Source: Clostridium sp. UBA4108
GTDB lineage: Bacteria > Bacillota > Clostridia > Clostridiales > Clostridiaceae
Direction of reading: 5' to 3'
DNA: 10,786 nt
Assembly: GCA_002381695.1 (NCBI GenBank)
Contig: DFXM01000041.1
Coordinates: forward strand, 1 to 10,786
In this document: piece after piece, positions 1 to 6,785 of the stretch
How the letters are laid out: each line of letters opens with the position of its first letter
Position numbering within the stretch: position 1 is the first letter of the stretch
Translations under genes and position numbers: made by a program
Notes under the pieces: generated by a model
Seen by the model: the letters and a program-made list of their open reading frames with translations, nothing else
Databases searched by the model: none
What the model was told of the DNA's origin: nothing

Positions 1-68
1 AATTTTGAGAGAATATCTCAATATAAAATTGATAAAACCAAACAGTAATGTAAGGTTATACGATTTTA

Positions 69-188
69 ATTTGGTGATAATGCGTCCAAGGGATACACTC
101 GTTCCCATACCGAACACGCAAGTTAAGCCTTGGACGGCTGAGAGTACTGCAGGGGAAGCTCTGTGGGAGGGTAGGTGGTCGCCAAGTC
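69..188 (+). rRNA. rrf: 5S ribosomal RNA
   Basis: The 5S rRNA of the large ribosomal subunit. Conserved 5S blocks are visible: the CGTTCCCATACCGAACACG core, AGTTAAGCC, GAGAGTACTGC and the 3' GGGAGGGTAGGTGGTCGCCAAG. The terminal helix can be drawn between ATTTGGT at 69-75 and GCCAAGT at 181-187 with G-U pairs, which sets the ends to within a few bases and gives about 120 nt, the normal length. The 68 bases upstream are spacer, with a small hairpin at 5-21, and the 23S gene should end to the left of the window. tRNA-Asn follows after 5 nt, so this is the 3' end of an rRNA operon. Confidence 0.95.
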
Positions 189-193
189 AATAT

Positions 194-268
<75 letters not shown>

Positions 269-271
269 TTT

Positions 272-301
272 AAAAAGTCTTTTTATTAGGCTTTTTTTTT
301 A
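272..301 (+). terminator. Terminator of the left rRNA/tRNA operon
   Basis: AAAAAGTCT (272-280) pairs with AGGCTTTTT (288-296), with one G-U pair and a 7-nt loop, followed by a run of T. It starts 3 nt after the tRNA-Asn CCA end and closes the rRNA operon. Confidence 0.85.
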
Positions 302-351
302 TACTTAAATATAAATTTTATTTCAATCAGAATTAAGCATATGTAATACCA

Positions 352-380
352 TTTACAAAATAATAAATTAAATATATAAT
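352..380 (+). promoter_or_regulatory. Sigma-A promoter of the gltX T-box leader
   Basis: TTTACA at 352-357 and a perfect TATAAT at 375-380 are separated by 17 bp. Transcription would start near 387, about 40 nt before the T-box Stem I. It lies in an AT-rich stretch between the rRNA operon terminator and the T-box; nothing else is seen there. Confidence 0.75.
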
Positions 381-420
381 AAAAGCAAAGAATAATAATA
401 GAATATAATAATAAAAGCAA

Positions 421-669
421 TGAAGGAGAATAGTACATAATCATAAGTTTTATCAGAGAGTTGAGGATGGTGTGAGCTTAACAAACTTATATATGGAAAG
501 AAGCTCTAGAGCTATGAGATGAAAATCAAATTTTATTAATTTGGAGTAGTCTTGTGGGAGGATTCCCTTAAAACGTAGAGTGGATTATAAGGTTATTTAC
601 CCTATAATCAATGTAGGTGGTACCGCGAAATATATCCTTTCGTCCTATTAGGGATGAGAGGATTTTTTT
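421..669 (+). promoter_or_regulatory. T-box riboswitch, tRNA-Glu specific, controlling gltX
   Basis: A T-box leader binds uncharged cognate tRNA and lets transcription read into the synthetase gene. Visible parts are: AGTA at 432-435; a Stem I helix ATAAGTTT (443-450) with AAACTTAT (483-490); the AGAGAG bulge motif at 455-460; and an apical helix TTGAG (461-465) with CTTAA (477-481) around the GGATGGTGTGAG loop. A GAA Glu specifier directly below Stem I lies at 496-498. A hairpin GATTATA/TATAATC sits at 583-609. The T-box GTAGGTGGTACCGCG is at 613-627, with TGGT at 618-621 matching an ACCA tRNA end. The antiterminator can pair TAGG 614-617 with CCTA 644-647 and CGAAA with TTTCG. A second GAA at 500-502 makes the exact specifier register slightly uncertain, but both read Glu. 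Confidence 0.92.
634..669 (+). terminator. T-box-controlled terminator before gltX
   Basis: ATCCTTTCGTCCT (634-646) pairs along 13 positions, with G-U pairs, to GGGATGAGAGGAT (651-663) around an ATTA loop, followed by T663-T669. Its 5' arm is also used by the antiterminator, so the two structures exclude each other. Confidence 0.9.
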
Positions 670-753
670 ATAAAAATTAGTAACTTAAAACAAGATAATA
701 CTAAGTATTTTTCAGGTTATCTACAGAGATGACTTAAAGAAAGGATTGATAAT

Positions 754-2415
754 ATGAATAATTATGAAGCATTAGCTAATTTAATATTTTCTAATGTAGA
801 TAAAACCCCTGCTTACTACATTGAAAAATATCCTAAGAGAAACCTTAGGGAGGGAGCAAAAGTTACAAGGTACGCACCAAGCCCAACTGGATTTCAACAT
901 ATTGGAGGTGTATTTTCAGCTTTAATAGATGAAAGATTAGCTACACAAAGTGAAGGGGTATTTTATCTAAGAATAGAGGACACAGACCAAAAAAGAGAAG
1001 TTCCAGGTGCCATAGAAGATACTATAGCAACAATGCATAATTTTGGACTAGATTTTACTGAGGGGATGACTGGAGATAATAGCTCAAAAGGAAACTATGG
1101 TCCTTATAGACAGAGTGAAAGAGGAGAAATATATAAAACTTTTGCTAAAGAGCTGATAAAAAAAGGATTAGCTTATCCGTGTTTTTGTAAAGGAGAAGAA
1201 TTAGAAGTTTTAAGAGAAAAACAAATAGCGGAAAAAATAACTCCAGGATATTATGGAGAATATGCTATCTGTAGAAACCTATCTCCAGAGCAAGCTATGG
1301 AAAAAATAAAGGCTGGAGAACAGTATATTATAAGGTTAAAGTCACCAGGGAATTCTGAGAATAGAGTTGAATTTAGTGATTTAATAAAGGGTGATATTTC
1401 TTTTCCAGAAAGCAATCAAGATATAGTAATTATAAAATCAGATGGTCTTCCAACCTATCATTTTGCACATGTAATAGATGATGCATTAATGCATACTACA
1501 CATGTTATAAGAGGAGAGGAATGGCTTTCATCATTGCCAATACATGTACAATTATTTGATATTCTAGGCTTTGAGGCACCAAAATATTCACATACTCCGA
1601 CTATAATGAAACTTGAAGGTGAATCAAAAAGAAAATTATCAAAGAGAAAAGATCCAGAAAGTGCAGTAACTTATTATGAAGAACAAGGATATCCAGTGGT
1701 ATCAGTTATAGAATATTTATTGAACATAATAAATTCTACCTTTGAACAATGGAGAGAAGAAAATCCTCAGGTAGATTATCATGAATTTGAAATACAACTA
1801 GATAAAATGAGTAAAAGTGGAGCATTATTTGATATAGTTAAATTAAATGATGTTAGCAAAAATGTAATTTCAAGAATGAAAGCTGATAAAGTATATAATT
1901 ACTATATAGAATGGGCTAAAGGCTTTGATGAAGAGATGTATGAATTAGTTTCAGCTAATGAAGAAATTTCAAAGGGAATATTTAACATAGATAGAGAAGT
2001 TCCTAAGCCAAGAAAGGACTTTGGAAAGTGGAGTGATGTTAGAGAAAAAATATTCTTTTTCTTCACAGAACTTTTTGATAAAGATTCTAAGGAGCATATA
2101 GAGCTTCCTAGAACCGTTTCTATGGAAGATGCAAAAACAATCATAGAACATTATGCGAAAGCTTATGATTTTTCTAATAATAAAGATGAGTGGTTTGAAA
2201 ACTTAAAAGCTGCAGCAGAAGAACTAGGTTATACATCAGATAGAAAGATGTTTAAAAAATCTCCAGAGCTATTTAAGGGTATGGTATCAGATGTTGCAGG
2301 TGCTGTAAGAGCGGCTCTAACTCATAGGGCTAATACACCAGATTTATATGCCATAATGCAAATAATTGGTGAAGAAGAAGTTAAAGCAAGATTTAACAAA
2401 TTTCTAGGAATATAG
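754..2415 (+). CDS. gltX: Glutamyl-tRNA synthetase
   Basis: Class I cytosolic synthetase that charges tRNA-Glu with glutamate. The 553-residue protein has the HIGH-type motif as HIGG at 49-52 in a SPTGFQHIGG context, RIEDTD at 73-78 and a KMSKS-type loop KRKLSKRKD at 292-300. Residues C143, C145, Y170 and C173 resemble the CxC...YxxC zinc-type site of bacterial GluRS (inferred). At about 550 residues it is longer than the ~480-residue GluRS of many bacteria, a form I associate with clostridia. The helical C-terminal third is the anticodon-binding region. The start is set by AAAGGA at 740-745. The Glu T-box upstream supports GluRS rather than GlnRS. Whether the enzyme also misacylates tRNA-Gln cannot be told from this window. 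Confidence 0.96.
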   Translation: MNNYEALANLIFSNVDKTPAYYIEKYPKRNLREGAKVTRYAPSPTGFQHIGGVFSALIDERLATQSEGVFYLRIEDTDQKREVPGAIEDTIATMHNFGLDFTEGMTGDNSSKGNYGPYRQSERGEIYKTFAKELIKKGLAYPCFCKGEELEVLREKQIAEKITPGYYGEYAICRNLSPEQAMEKIKAGEQYIIRLKSPGNSENRVEFSDLIKGDISFPESNQDIVIIKSDGLPTYHFAHVIDDALMHTTHVIRGEEWLSSLPIHVQLFDILGFEAPKYSHTPTIMKLEGESKRKLSKRKDPESAVTYYEEQGYPVVSVIEYLLNIINSTFEQWREENPQVDYHEFEIQLDKMSKSGALFDIVKLNDVSKNVISRMKADKVYNYYIEWAKGFDEEMYELVSANEEISKGIFNIDREVPKPRKDFGKWSDVREKIFFFFTELFDKDSKEHIELPRTVSMEDAKTIIEHYAKAYDFSNNKDEWFENLKAAAEELGYTSDRKMFKKSPELFKGMVSDVAGAVRAALTHRANTPDLYAIMQIIGEEEVKARFNKFLGI

Positions 2416-2420
2416 AATTA

Positions 2421-2462
2421 ATAAAGAGAAGCAAGAATAGTATTAATCTTGCTTCTCTTTAT
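2421..2462. terminator. Bidirectional terminator between gltX and the MBL-fold gene
   Basis: ATAAAGAGAAGCAAGA (2421-2436) pairs perfectly over 16 bp with its complement at 2447-2462 around a 10-nt loop. It begins 6 nt after the gltX stop and contains the last codons and TAA stop (2443-2445) of the converging gene, so one hairpin serves both strands. T-runs are short on each side. Confidence 0.8.
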
Positions 2463-3303
2463 ATAGTTGTATCTTTGAATTTTTAATTGATAAAATTATG
2501 TTTCCACTGATATCAGTTCTAAGAGTTTCACAATTAATGTTTTCAAGTGATTCTAGTACACTTCTATTTGGATGACCATATTCATTTCCCATTCCACAGC
2601 TTATTATAGCTATTGATGGGTCTACTTTAGATAAGAATTCTGAAGTAGTAGAAGTCTTGCTACCATGGTGAGCTATCTTTATAATTTCTGAAGATAGATT
2701 ACTATTTTTACTTAGTAGCATATTTTCAATTTCTTTTTCCATATCTCCAGTAAATAATACGCTTAAATTATTATTTATATATTTAAAAACTAAAGAATTG
2801 TTATTAATGTTATCTGATTTATAGTCCCCATTATAGAGTATATGAATATATTCATTTTCTGAAAGATGAATATTGGAGGAATTATTGGGTACATGTATCT
2901 TTAATCTTTTCTTCTTTATAGATTTTACTAAATTAAAGAACTCTTCAGAGGAAGTGGAAACTTTGGGACCTATTACATTTCTGACCTTAAATTTACTAAT
3001 GATATCATCACTACTGCCTATATGATCTTCATGGGGATGAGAGTAAATATAATAGTTTATTTCCTTTACATTATATTTTTTTAGATATGAAATTACTTTA
3101 TCTTTTGAAGTATTACTGCCACCATCTATTACAATATTGTATTTGTGATTTTGAATTAGAATACAATCTCCTTGACCTACATCTATAAAATGGATAAGAG
3201 TTTCATTTTGATCTAAATCATTATTTAGGTTATAAATTTTTAATATTAACAATGAGCTGAGGATCATTATTAATATAATGAATAAAAGTTTTTTAAATTT
3301 CAT
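2443..3303 (-). CDS. Membrane-anchored ComEC-like metallo-beta-lactamase-fold hydrolase
   Basis: Resembles the MBL domain found at the C-terminus of the DNA-uptake channel ComEC/Rec2, here as a separate 286-residue protein. One hydrophobic segment (about 6-24) after a Lys-rich start is a likely signal anchor, placing the domain outside the membrane. Motifs in order are HFIDVGQGD (38-46), the metal motif SHPHEDH (88-94; H89, H91, D93, H94), FTGD (184-187), AHHGS (211-215) and NEYGHP (240-245). I chose the ATG at 3301-3303 because AGGTG precedes it; the ATG eight codons upstream has no ribosome binding site. The channel part of ComEC is absent, so transformation is not implied. Substrate could be nucleic acid or another phosphodiester; this is inference. 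Confidence 0.88.
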   Translation of the reverse strand: MKFKKLLFIILIMILSSLLILKIYNLNNDLDQNETLIHFIDVGQGDCILIQNHKYNIVIDGGSNTSKDKVISYLKKYNVKEINYYIYSHPHEDHIGSSDDIISKFKVRNVIGPKVSTSSEEFFNLVKSIKKKRLKIHVPNNSSNIHLSENEYIHILYNGDYKSDNINNNSLVFKYINNNLSVLFTGDMEKEIENMLLSKNSNLSSEIIKIAHHGSKTSTTSEFLSKVDPSIAIISCGMGNEYGHPNRSVLESLENINCETLRTDISGNIILSIKNSKIQLYKEKQD

Positions 3304-3336
3304 CTCTACACCTACTAAAGTTAACATAAATATTGC

Positions 3337-3364
3337 ATTAAAATAGTTATTGATTCAATGACAA
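3337..3364 (-). promoter_or_regulatory. Candidate sigma-A promoter of the MBL-fold gene
   Basis: On the minus strand TTGTCA (3364-3359) and TTTAAT (3342-3337) are spaced by 16 bp, about 30 bp before the chosen start codon. Spacing and distance fit; no other candidate in this stretch is better. Confidence 0.5.
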
Positions 3365-3382
3365 TTTCTAATTTAAATTGCA

Positions 3383-3419
3383 ATTTATATATTTATATAT
3401 TTATGTATTTATGTATTTT
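3383..3419 (+). repeat. Short tandem repeat of an 8-bp unit
   Basis: Four consecutive octamers (ATTTATAT twice, then ATTTATGT twice) and a partial fifth unit ATTTT. They lie between the divergent MBL-fold and plsC genes, upstream of both candidate promoters. The low complexity could arise by slippage. Confidence 0.8.
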
Positions 3420-3449
3420 TAAGATTATTAACAAAAAGTACTTTTTATA

Positions 3450-3478
3450 TTTAAATAAACATAAATTTATGGTATTAT
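3450..3478 (+). promoter_or_regulatory. Weak candidate promoter of plsC
   Basis: TTTAAA at 3450-3455 and TATTAT at 3473-3478 are 17 bp apart, about 40 bp before the plsC start. The surrounding DNA is so AT-rich that a chance match is possible. Confidence 0.4.
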
Positions 3479-3519
3479 CTTTTAGTACGTAAATTTTTAA
3501 TTATATAGGGTGTGTAAAT

Positions 3520-4227
3520 ATGAGAAAAATTAGATTTGGAATAAAATTCTTTAGCATGATGCTAATTATTTTTATAAAAAGATTTAGCTTTGAATTAAAA
3601 AAGTCTAGGCTTACTATAGCGGAGAAAAACAAATATCTATATGATATAGCTAACGGATGGGCTAAAAATACTATTAAATATTCAGAACTTCAGGTAGAAG
3701 TTATAGGAAAAGAAAATTTAATTCAGGAGACCTGCGTATATGTAGCCAACCACCAAAGTGAATTAGATATTCCGTTAATAATGGCCAATATAAATAAAAT
3801 TACTGCGGCAGTAGGAAAAAAAGAACTAAAAAAATGGCCTGTAGTGTCCTATTGGATGACGGAAATAGGATGTGTATTTATAGATAGAGAAAATAATAGG
3901 GAAGGTCTTAAGGCAATTATTGAGGCTATAGATAAGCTTAAGGGTGGCAGAGATATGCTGATATTCCCAGAAGGAACAAGAAGTAAAAGTGAAGAAATGC
4001 TAGAATTTAAAAAGGGGAGCCTTAAATTAGCAACAAAAGCTAATGTGCCAGTTGTACCTATTACAGTAGATGGAGCATATAAAGGATTAGAAGGTAAAGC
4101 TGGAGATTTAAAAGCTAAAATAATATTTCATAAGCCAATATATATGGAAAATCTATCTAAAGAAGAAAAAAATAATTTGACAGATATTTGTAGGGATATT
4201 ATAAAAACACCTTTGGAGAGAAAGTAA
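3520..4227 (+). CDS. plsC: 1-acyl-sn-glycerol-3-phosphate acyltransferase
   Basis: Transfers an acyl chain to lysophosphatidic acid to make phosphatidic acid, at the inner face of the membrane. The 235-residue length is normal for bacterial PlsC. Block I is NHQSELD at 77-83, the family's NHxxxxD catalytic pair (H78, D83). Block II is GCVFIDRENN at 117-126, block III is FPEGTRS at 149-155 and block IV is VPVVPITV at 176-183. An N-terminal hydrophobic stretch (about 8-20) is probably a membrane-embedded helix. The start has AGGGTG at 3507-3512, 7 nt before ATG. It is a single-gene unit with its own terminator; the neighbours do not belong to lipid synthesis. Confidence 0.93.
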   Translation: MRKIRFGIKFFSMMLIIFIKRFSFELKKSRLTIAEKNKYLYDIANGWAKNTIKYSELQVEVIGKENLIQETCVYVANHQSELDIPLIMANINKITAAVGKKELKKWPVVSYWMTEIGCVFIDRENNREGLKAIIEAIDKLKGGRDMLIFPEGTRSKSEEMLEFKKGSLKLATKANVPVVPITVDGAYKGLEGKAGDLKAKIIFHKPIYMENLSKEEKNNLTDICRDIIKTPLERK

Positions 4228-4243
4228 TTAAAAAATACATATG

Positions 4244-4279
4244 AAAATAGTCTCAGAACTAATTCTGAGACTATTTTTT
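4244..4279. terminator. Bidirectional terminator between plsC and gapN
   Basis: AAAATAGTCTCAGAA (4244-4258) pairs perfectly over 15 bp with 4263-4277 around a CTAA loop. A T-run follows on the plus strand, and the mirrored A-run gives a T-run on the minus strand. The gapN stop codon abuts it at 4278. Confidence 0.92.
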
Positions 4280-5723
4280 AGTCTGTTGTTAAGACTATGG
4301 ATTTTAATCTAGTCATGGCCTCTATACTATATCTAATACCTTGAGTACCAATACCAGAATTTTTGAATCCTGAGAATGGGAAGTGGTCAGGACCTCTTTC
4401 TGATTTGTTATTAATTTGGGCGGCACCTACTTCTAATTTATTTGCAACATAAAAAGCATCATTAATATTTGTTGTAAATACACAAGATTGTAAGCCATAT
4501 TCAGATTTATTAGCAATATCTATAGCTTCATCCTTATCCTTTACACGAATAATTGGAAGAACTGGTCCAAAGGGTTCTTCCCAAGCAATTCTCATGTCCA
4601 CCGAAACATTATCTAGTAAGGTTGGATACATTAAATTTCCTTCTCTTTTATTACCATATAAAAGTGTAGCGCCTTTACTTAAGGCATCATCAATAAGTTC
4701 TTGAACATAATCAGCAGATTGAGTATCTATTAGTGGAGTTATTGTGCATTCATCTTGAGGCAATCCCACCTTTAAATTTTTTACTAAATCTAATAATTTA
4801 TGTGATAAAATATCAGCTATGTCCATAGTGACTAGAACTCTTTTAACTGCTGTACATCTTTGACCTGAATAACTATAAGCTCCTGAAACTATTTCTCTAG
4901 CAGCATCATCTAAATCAGCATCCTTTAACACTATGGCAGCATCTTTTCCACCGAGTTCCATTAGCATAGGTACCATTCCAGCAATCTGAGCTATATGCTT
5001 ACCTACTTGAGTAGATCCAGTAAAATTAATAAAATTAACTTCTTTTTTGGTTATTAGATAATCTCCAATCTCAGAAGATTTACCAGTTACAGAGTTAAGA
5101 ACTCCACTAGGGATTCCAGCCTCCTGAAATACTTTTACTAAGTATAGTGCAGATATAGAACCTTGAGTTGGTGGTTTTAATATTACGCTATTACCAGCAA
5201 CTAAAGCAGGAGCTATCTTAGATGCAGATAGATTTACTGGATAATTAAAAGGTGAAATTGCTAATACAACTCCCATGGGAACTCGTTGGGCAAAACTCAT
5301 CTTATTCTTTTTGAATCCAGGAAAATTATCAGCACCAATAGCATCACCTTCTAAGTTTTTTCCAGCATCTGCAGTAAATCTAATAAAATCCACTGTGCGT
5401 TTAACTTCGGAAATACATGATTTTATATCTTTTCCTATTTCTTTCATTAAGATATTCGAAATTTCCTCGCAGTTTTTATCTAAAAGGGTAGCTGCCTTAT
5501 GTAGTATTAAAGATCTTTCGCTGACCGGTGTATCTCCCCAATTTTTCTGACTTTCTTTAGAAACTTTAACTACTTCATCTATATCTTCTTTAGTCATGGA
5601 TGGTATAGTACCAACAAGCGAATGATCTATTGGAGAAAAGATTTCTATAAACTTATCACTAGTAATCCATTGTCCATTAAAAAGGTTACAATAGTGATTT
5701 TCTTTACAAATACACTTAAACAT
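4278..5723 (-). CDS. gapN: NADP-dependent non-phosphorylating glyceraldehyde-3-phosphate dehydrogenase
   Basis: Oxidises glyceraldehyde-3-phosphate directly to 3-phosphoglycerate and makes NADPH, bypassing the ATP-yielding GAPDH/PGK steps in the cytosol. The 481-residue aldehyde dehydrogenase fold is complete. It has the oxyanion-hole Asn in SPFNYP (N160), ILKPP with K183, the Rossmann motif FTGSTQVG (234-241), the general base in MELGGK (E256) and the catalytic Cys in GQRCTAVKR (C290). GQRCTAVKR and GPDHFPFSG near the C-terminus are the signatures I associate with GapN rather than other aldehyde dehydrogenases. In clostridia it is a known source of NADPH. The start is supported by GAGGTGATC about 8 nt upstream. 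A 38-bp palindrome touches that ribosome binding site, and no clear promoter is visible outside it. Confidence 0.93.
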   Translation of the reverse strand: MFKCICKENHYCNLFNGQWITSDKFIEIFSPIDHSLVGTIPSMTKEDIDEVVKVSKESQKNWGDTPVSERSLILHKAATLLDKNCEEISNILMKEIGKDIKSCISEVKRTVDFIRFTADAGKNLEGDAIGADNFPGFKKNKMSFAQRVPMGVVLAISPFNYPVNLSASKIAPALVAGNSVILKPPTQGSISALYLVKVFQEAGIPSGVLNSVTGKSSEIGDYLITKKEVNFINFTGSTQVGKHIAQIAGMVPMLMELGGKDAAIVLKDADLDDAAREIVSGAYSYSGQRCTAVKRVLVTMDIADILSHKLLDLVKNLKVGLPQDECTITPLIDTQSADYVQELIDDALSKGATLLYGNKREGNLMYPTLLDNVSVDMRIAWEEPFGPVLPIIRVKDKDEAIDIANKSEYGLQSCVFTTNINDAFYVANKLEVGAAQINNKSERGPDHFPFSGFKNSGIGTQGIRYSIEAMTRLKSIVLTTD

Positions 5724-5736
5724 AAAATATGATCAC

Positions 5737-5774
5737 CTCTTTGAGAATAATATAAATATATTATTCTCAAAGAG
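5737..5774. repeat. Perfect 38-bp palindrome over the gapN 5' region
   Basis: CTCTTTGAGAATAATATA (5737-5754) is followed by AA and then its exact complement (5757-5774), giving 18-bp arms. It lies between the end of the upstream minus-strand ORF and gapN. In the gapN mRNA the 3' arm ends in AAAGAG, immediately joined to GTGATC, so the arm covers the first bases of the Shine-Dalgarno sequence. There is no T-run after it on the minus strand, so it is not a standard terminator. It could be a regulator's operator or a translation-controlling hairpin. Confidence 0.85.
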
Positions 5775-5796
5775 TATTTAATCATGCATGAAGAGT

Positions 5797-6114
5797 TTAC
5801 TTTATAAGATCTTTTTCACATAGGATTATTTTTTTATCAGTTTCTGAAATTAAATTTTTTACAGAGCTTATTTCTTTGCATATGTAATTGTACTTTGATT
5901 TTAGTTCTCTATTATCATCTTGCAGAGTTTTAAGTATTTGTTTCTTATCATTTATAGTTGATTCATAGATTTTCTTTATTGTATGGTTTTTATTAAGTAT
6001 AAAGTTGATATTTATATAGATTTCAGCAAAAAATCTATAAATATTTTTACCAATAACTATGGATATAGAGTATAATTTTTGTAGAAGGGCTTTAATTTTT
6101 TTATTAAAATCCAA
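5797..6114 (-). CDS. Small coiled-coil protein of unknown function (TTG start)
   Basis: I do not recognise this 105-residue protein. It is very rich in Lys, Ile and Asn. Residues 1-40 contain a mixed hydrophobic and aromatic stretch (about 14-39), perhaps membrane-associated, and about 44-104 reads as a charged helical coiled coil. The open frame continues upstream to an ATG at 6165, but that would overlap the start of the divergent gene. GAGGTG (6126-6121) lies 6-8 nt before a TTG at 6114-6112, so TTG is the better start. A candidate promoter reads TATAAT or CATATAAT on the minus strand inside the neighbour's first codons. gapN follows 73 nt downstream on the same strand with no T-rich terminator between, so read-through is possible. 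Confidence 0.6.
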   Translation of the reverse strand: MDFNKKIKALLQKLYSISIVIGKNIYRFFAEIYININFILNKNHTIKKIYESTINDKKQILKTLQDDNRELKSKYNYICKEISSVKNLISETDKKIILCEKDLIK

Positions 6115-6127
6115 TAAGATCACCTCA

Positions 6128-6139
6128 ATACTAAAGTAT
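6128..6139. repeat. 12-bp inverted repeat in the divergent intergenic region
   Basis: ATACT, AA, AGTAT forms a symmetric site in the 44 bp between two divergent start codons. It overlaps -10-like hexamers on both strands (TATAAT at 6137-6142 on plus, TATACT at 6140-6135 on minus). It could be an operator, but such a short AT-rich palindrome may be chance. Confidence 0.35.
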
Positions 6140-6158
6140 AATAAAAGGAGAATATTAT

Positions 6159-6608
6159 ATGGCAAACGTATTACATAAATATTATATAGATAAAGTAAAT
6201 AAACTCCTTAATAAGTTAAATATAAATTGTGAAAAGCTAATGCGAGAAAATAATATTCTTTTAGAGAATATTAAAATAAATAATGAAGAAATTACAGAGT
6301 TAAAATATAAGTTACAGATGAAAAATAAAAAATATAATGAATTTCTAAAATATTTAATAGTTAAAGGTATGGTTTTTGAAGTAAGTAATAGAAATAACAC
6401 ATTAAAGCAATGGGAAAATTTAAACGTAACAAAATCTAACAATAGTATTACATTAAAAGATAGTTTAAACAACTTAATAAAGATATTTACAAAGGAATAT
6501 GTATGCATATTCAAGGATGTTTGTGAATTAGGATATAGTTTATCTTTTATAGTTATAAGAGTTGAAGGCAACAAAGCAACTATACAATTAAGATTTAATC
6601 CTCTTTAG
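6159..6608 (+). CDS. Coiled-coil protein of unknown function
   Basis: I do not recognise this 149-residue protein. Residues 12-66 are a Lys/Glu/Asn/Leu-rich helix with coiled-coil spacing. About 67-149 is a mixed domain with alternating beta-type hydrophobic stretches (YSLSFIVIRVEG at 126-137, ATIQLRFNPL at 140-149), and Cys at 24, 116 and 122. There is no signal peptide or clear membrane segment. The start is well supported by AAAGGAG, 8 nt before ATG. It diverges from another small coiled-coil ORF across 44 bp; shared regulation is plausible but unproven. A minus-strand ORF covering nearly the same bases lacks a ribosome binding site and is treated as a shadow. Confidence 0.7.
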   Translation: MANVLHKYYIDKVNKLLNKLNINCEKLMRENNILLENIKINNEEITELKYKLQMKNKKYNEFLKYLIVKGMVFEVSNRNNTLKQWENLNVTKSNNSITLKDSLNNLIKIFTKEYVCIFKDVCELGYSLSFIVIRVEGNKATIQLRFNPL

Positions 6609-6645
6609 TTACTTTATCACATTATACAACAGTAAAATTTATGTT

Positions 6646-6674
6646 TTGATTTATATAATTCATCTTGATAATAT
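6646..6674 (+). promoter_or_regulatory. Weak candidate promoter for a short transcript
   Basis: TTGATT at 6646-6651 and TAATAT at 6669-6674 are 17 bp apart. Transcription would start near 6681 and meet the terminator at 6752-6775, with only an 11-codon ORF in between. No other gene is seen in 6609-6785. Confidence 0.3.
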
Positions 6675-6751
6675 TATATAATGAAAACAGGAATGAAAAA
6701 AGTAGGAAGAAATTGAAGAATAAAATAAATCTAGGGTAACGAACATAAAAT

Positions 6752-6775
6752 AAAAAAGCCCAAGTGGGCTTTTTT
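6752..6775. terminator. Bidirectional terminator
   Basis: AAAAAAGCCC (6752-6761) pairs perfectly with GGGCTTTTTT (6766-6775) around an AAGT loop. It ends the DUF378 gene on the minus strand, 10 nt past its stop, and any transcript arriving from the plus-strand gene at 6159-6608. Confidence 0.93.
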
Positions 6776-6785
6776 ATAAGTTTAA

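Noticed and set aside
613..627. The T-box at gltX responding to the adjacent tRNA-Asn
   Set aside because: The TGGT bulge requires an ACCA tRNA end; tRNA-Asn here ends GCCA, and the specifier reads GAA (Glu), not an Asn codon.
1902..2151. Two minus-strand open frames inside gltX
   Set aside because: They lie antisense to a well-supported conserved coding region, without ribosome binding sites or recognisable motifs.
3304..3327. Upstream ATG giving the MBL-fold protein eight extra residues
   Set aside because: No ribosome binding site precedes it, while AGGTG lies before the ATG at 3303 and the shorter form begins with a normal Lys-rich signal anchor.
5275..5550. 91-codon plus-strand open frame inside gapN
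   Set aside because: Antisense shadow of the conserved aldehyde dehydrogenase; no ribosome binding site.
5737..5774. Reading the gapN palindrome as a simple terminator of the upstream ORF
   Set aside because: It has no T-run on the minus strand and joins directly to the gapN ribosome binding site, unlike every other terminator in the window.
6115..6165. Upstream ATG extending the 105-residue minus-strand ORF by 17 codons
   Set aside because: It would overlap the start of the divergent gene and lacks a ribosome binding site. The TTG at 6114 is correctly placed behind GAGGTG.
6182..6574. 130-codon minus-strand open frame opposite the 149-residue coiled-coil protein
   Set aside because: Its Phe/Leu/Ser-rich product is what the reverse strand of a Lys/Asn/Glu-rich gene gives, and it lacks a ribosome binding site, whereas the plus-strand ORF has AAAGGAG.
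6681..6716. 11-codon ORF before the terminator at 6752
   Set aside because: No Shine-Dalgarno sequence, and no amino-acid bias pointing to a leader role.
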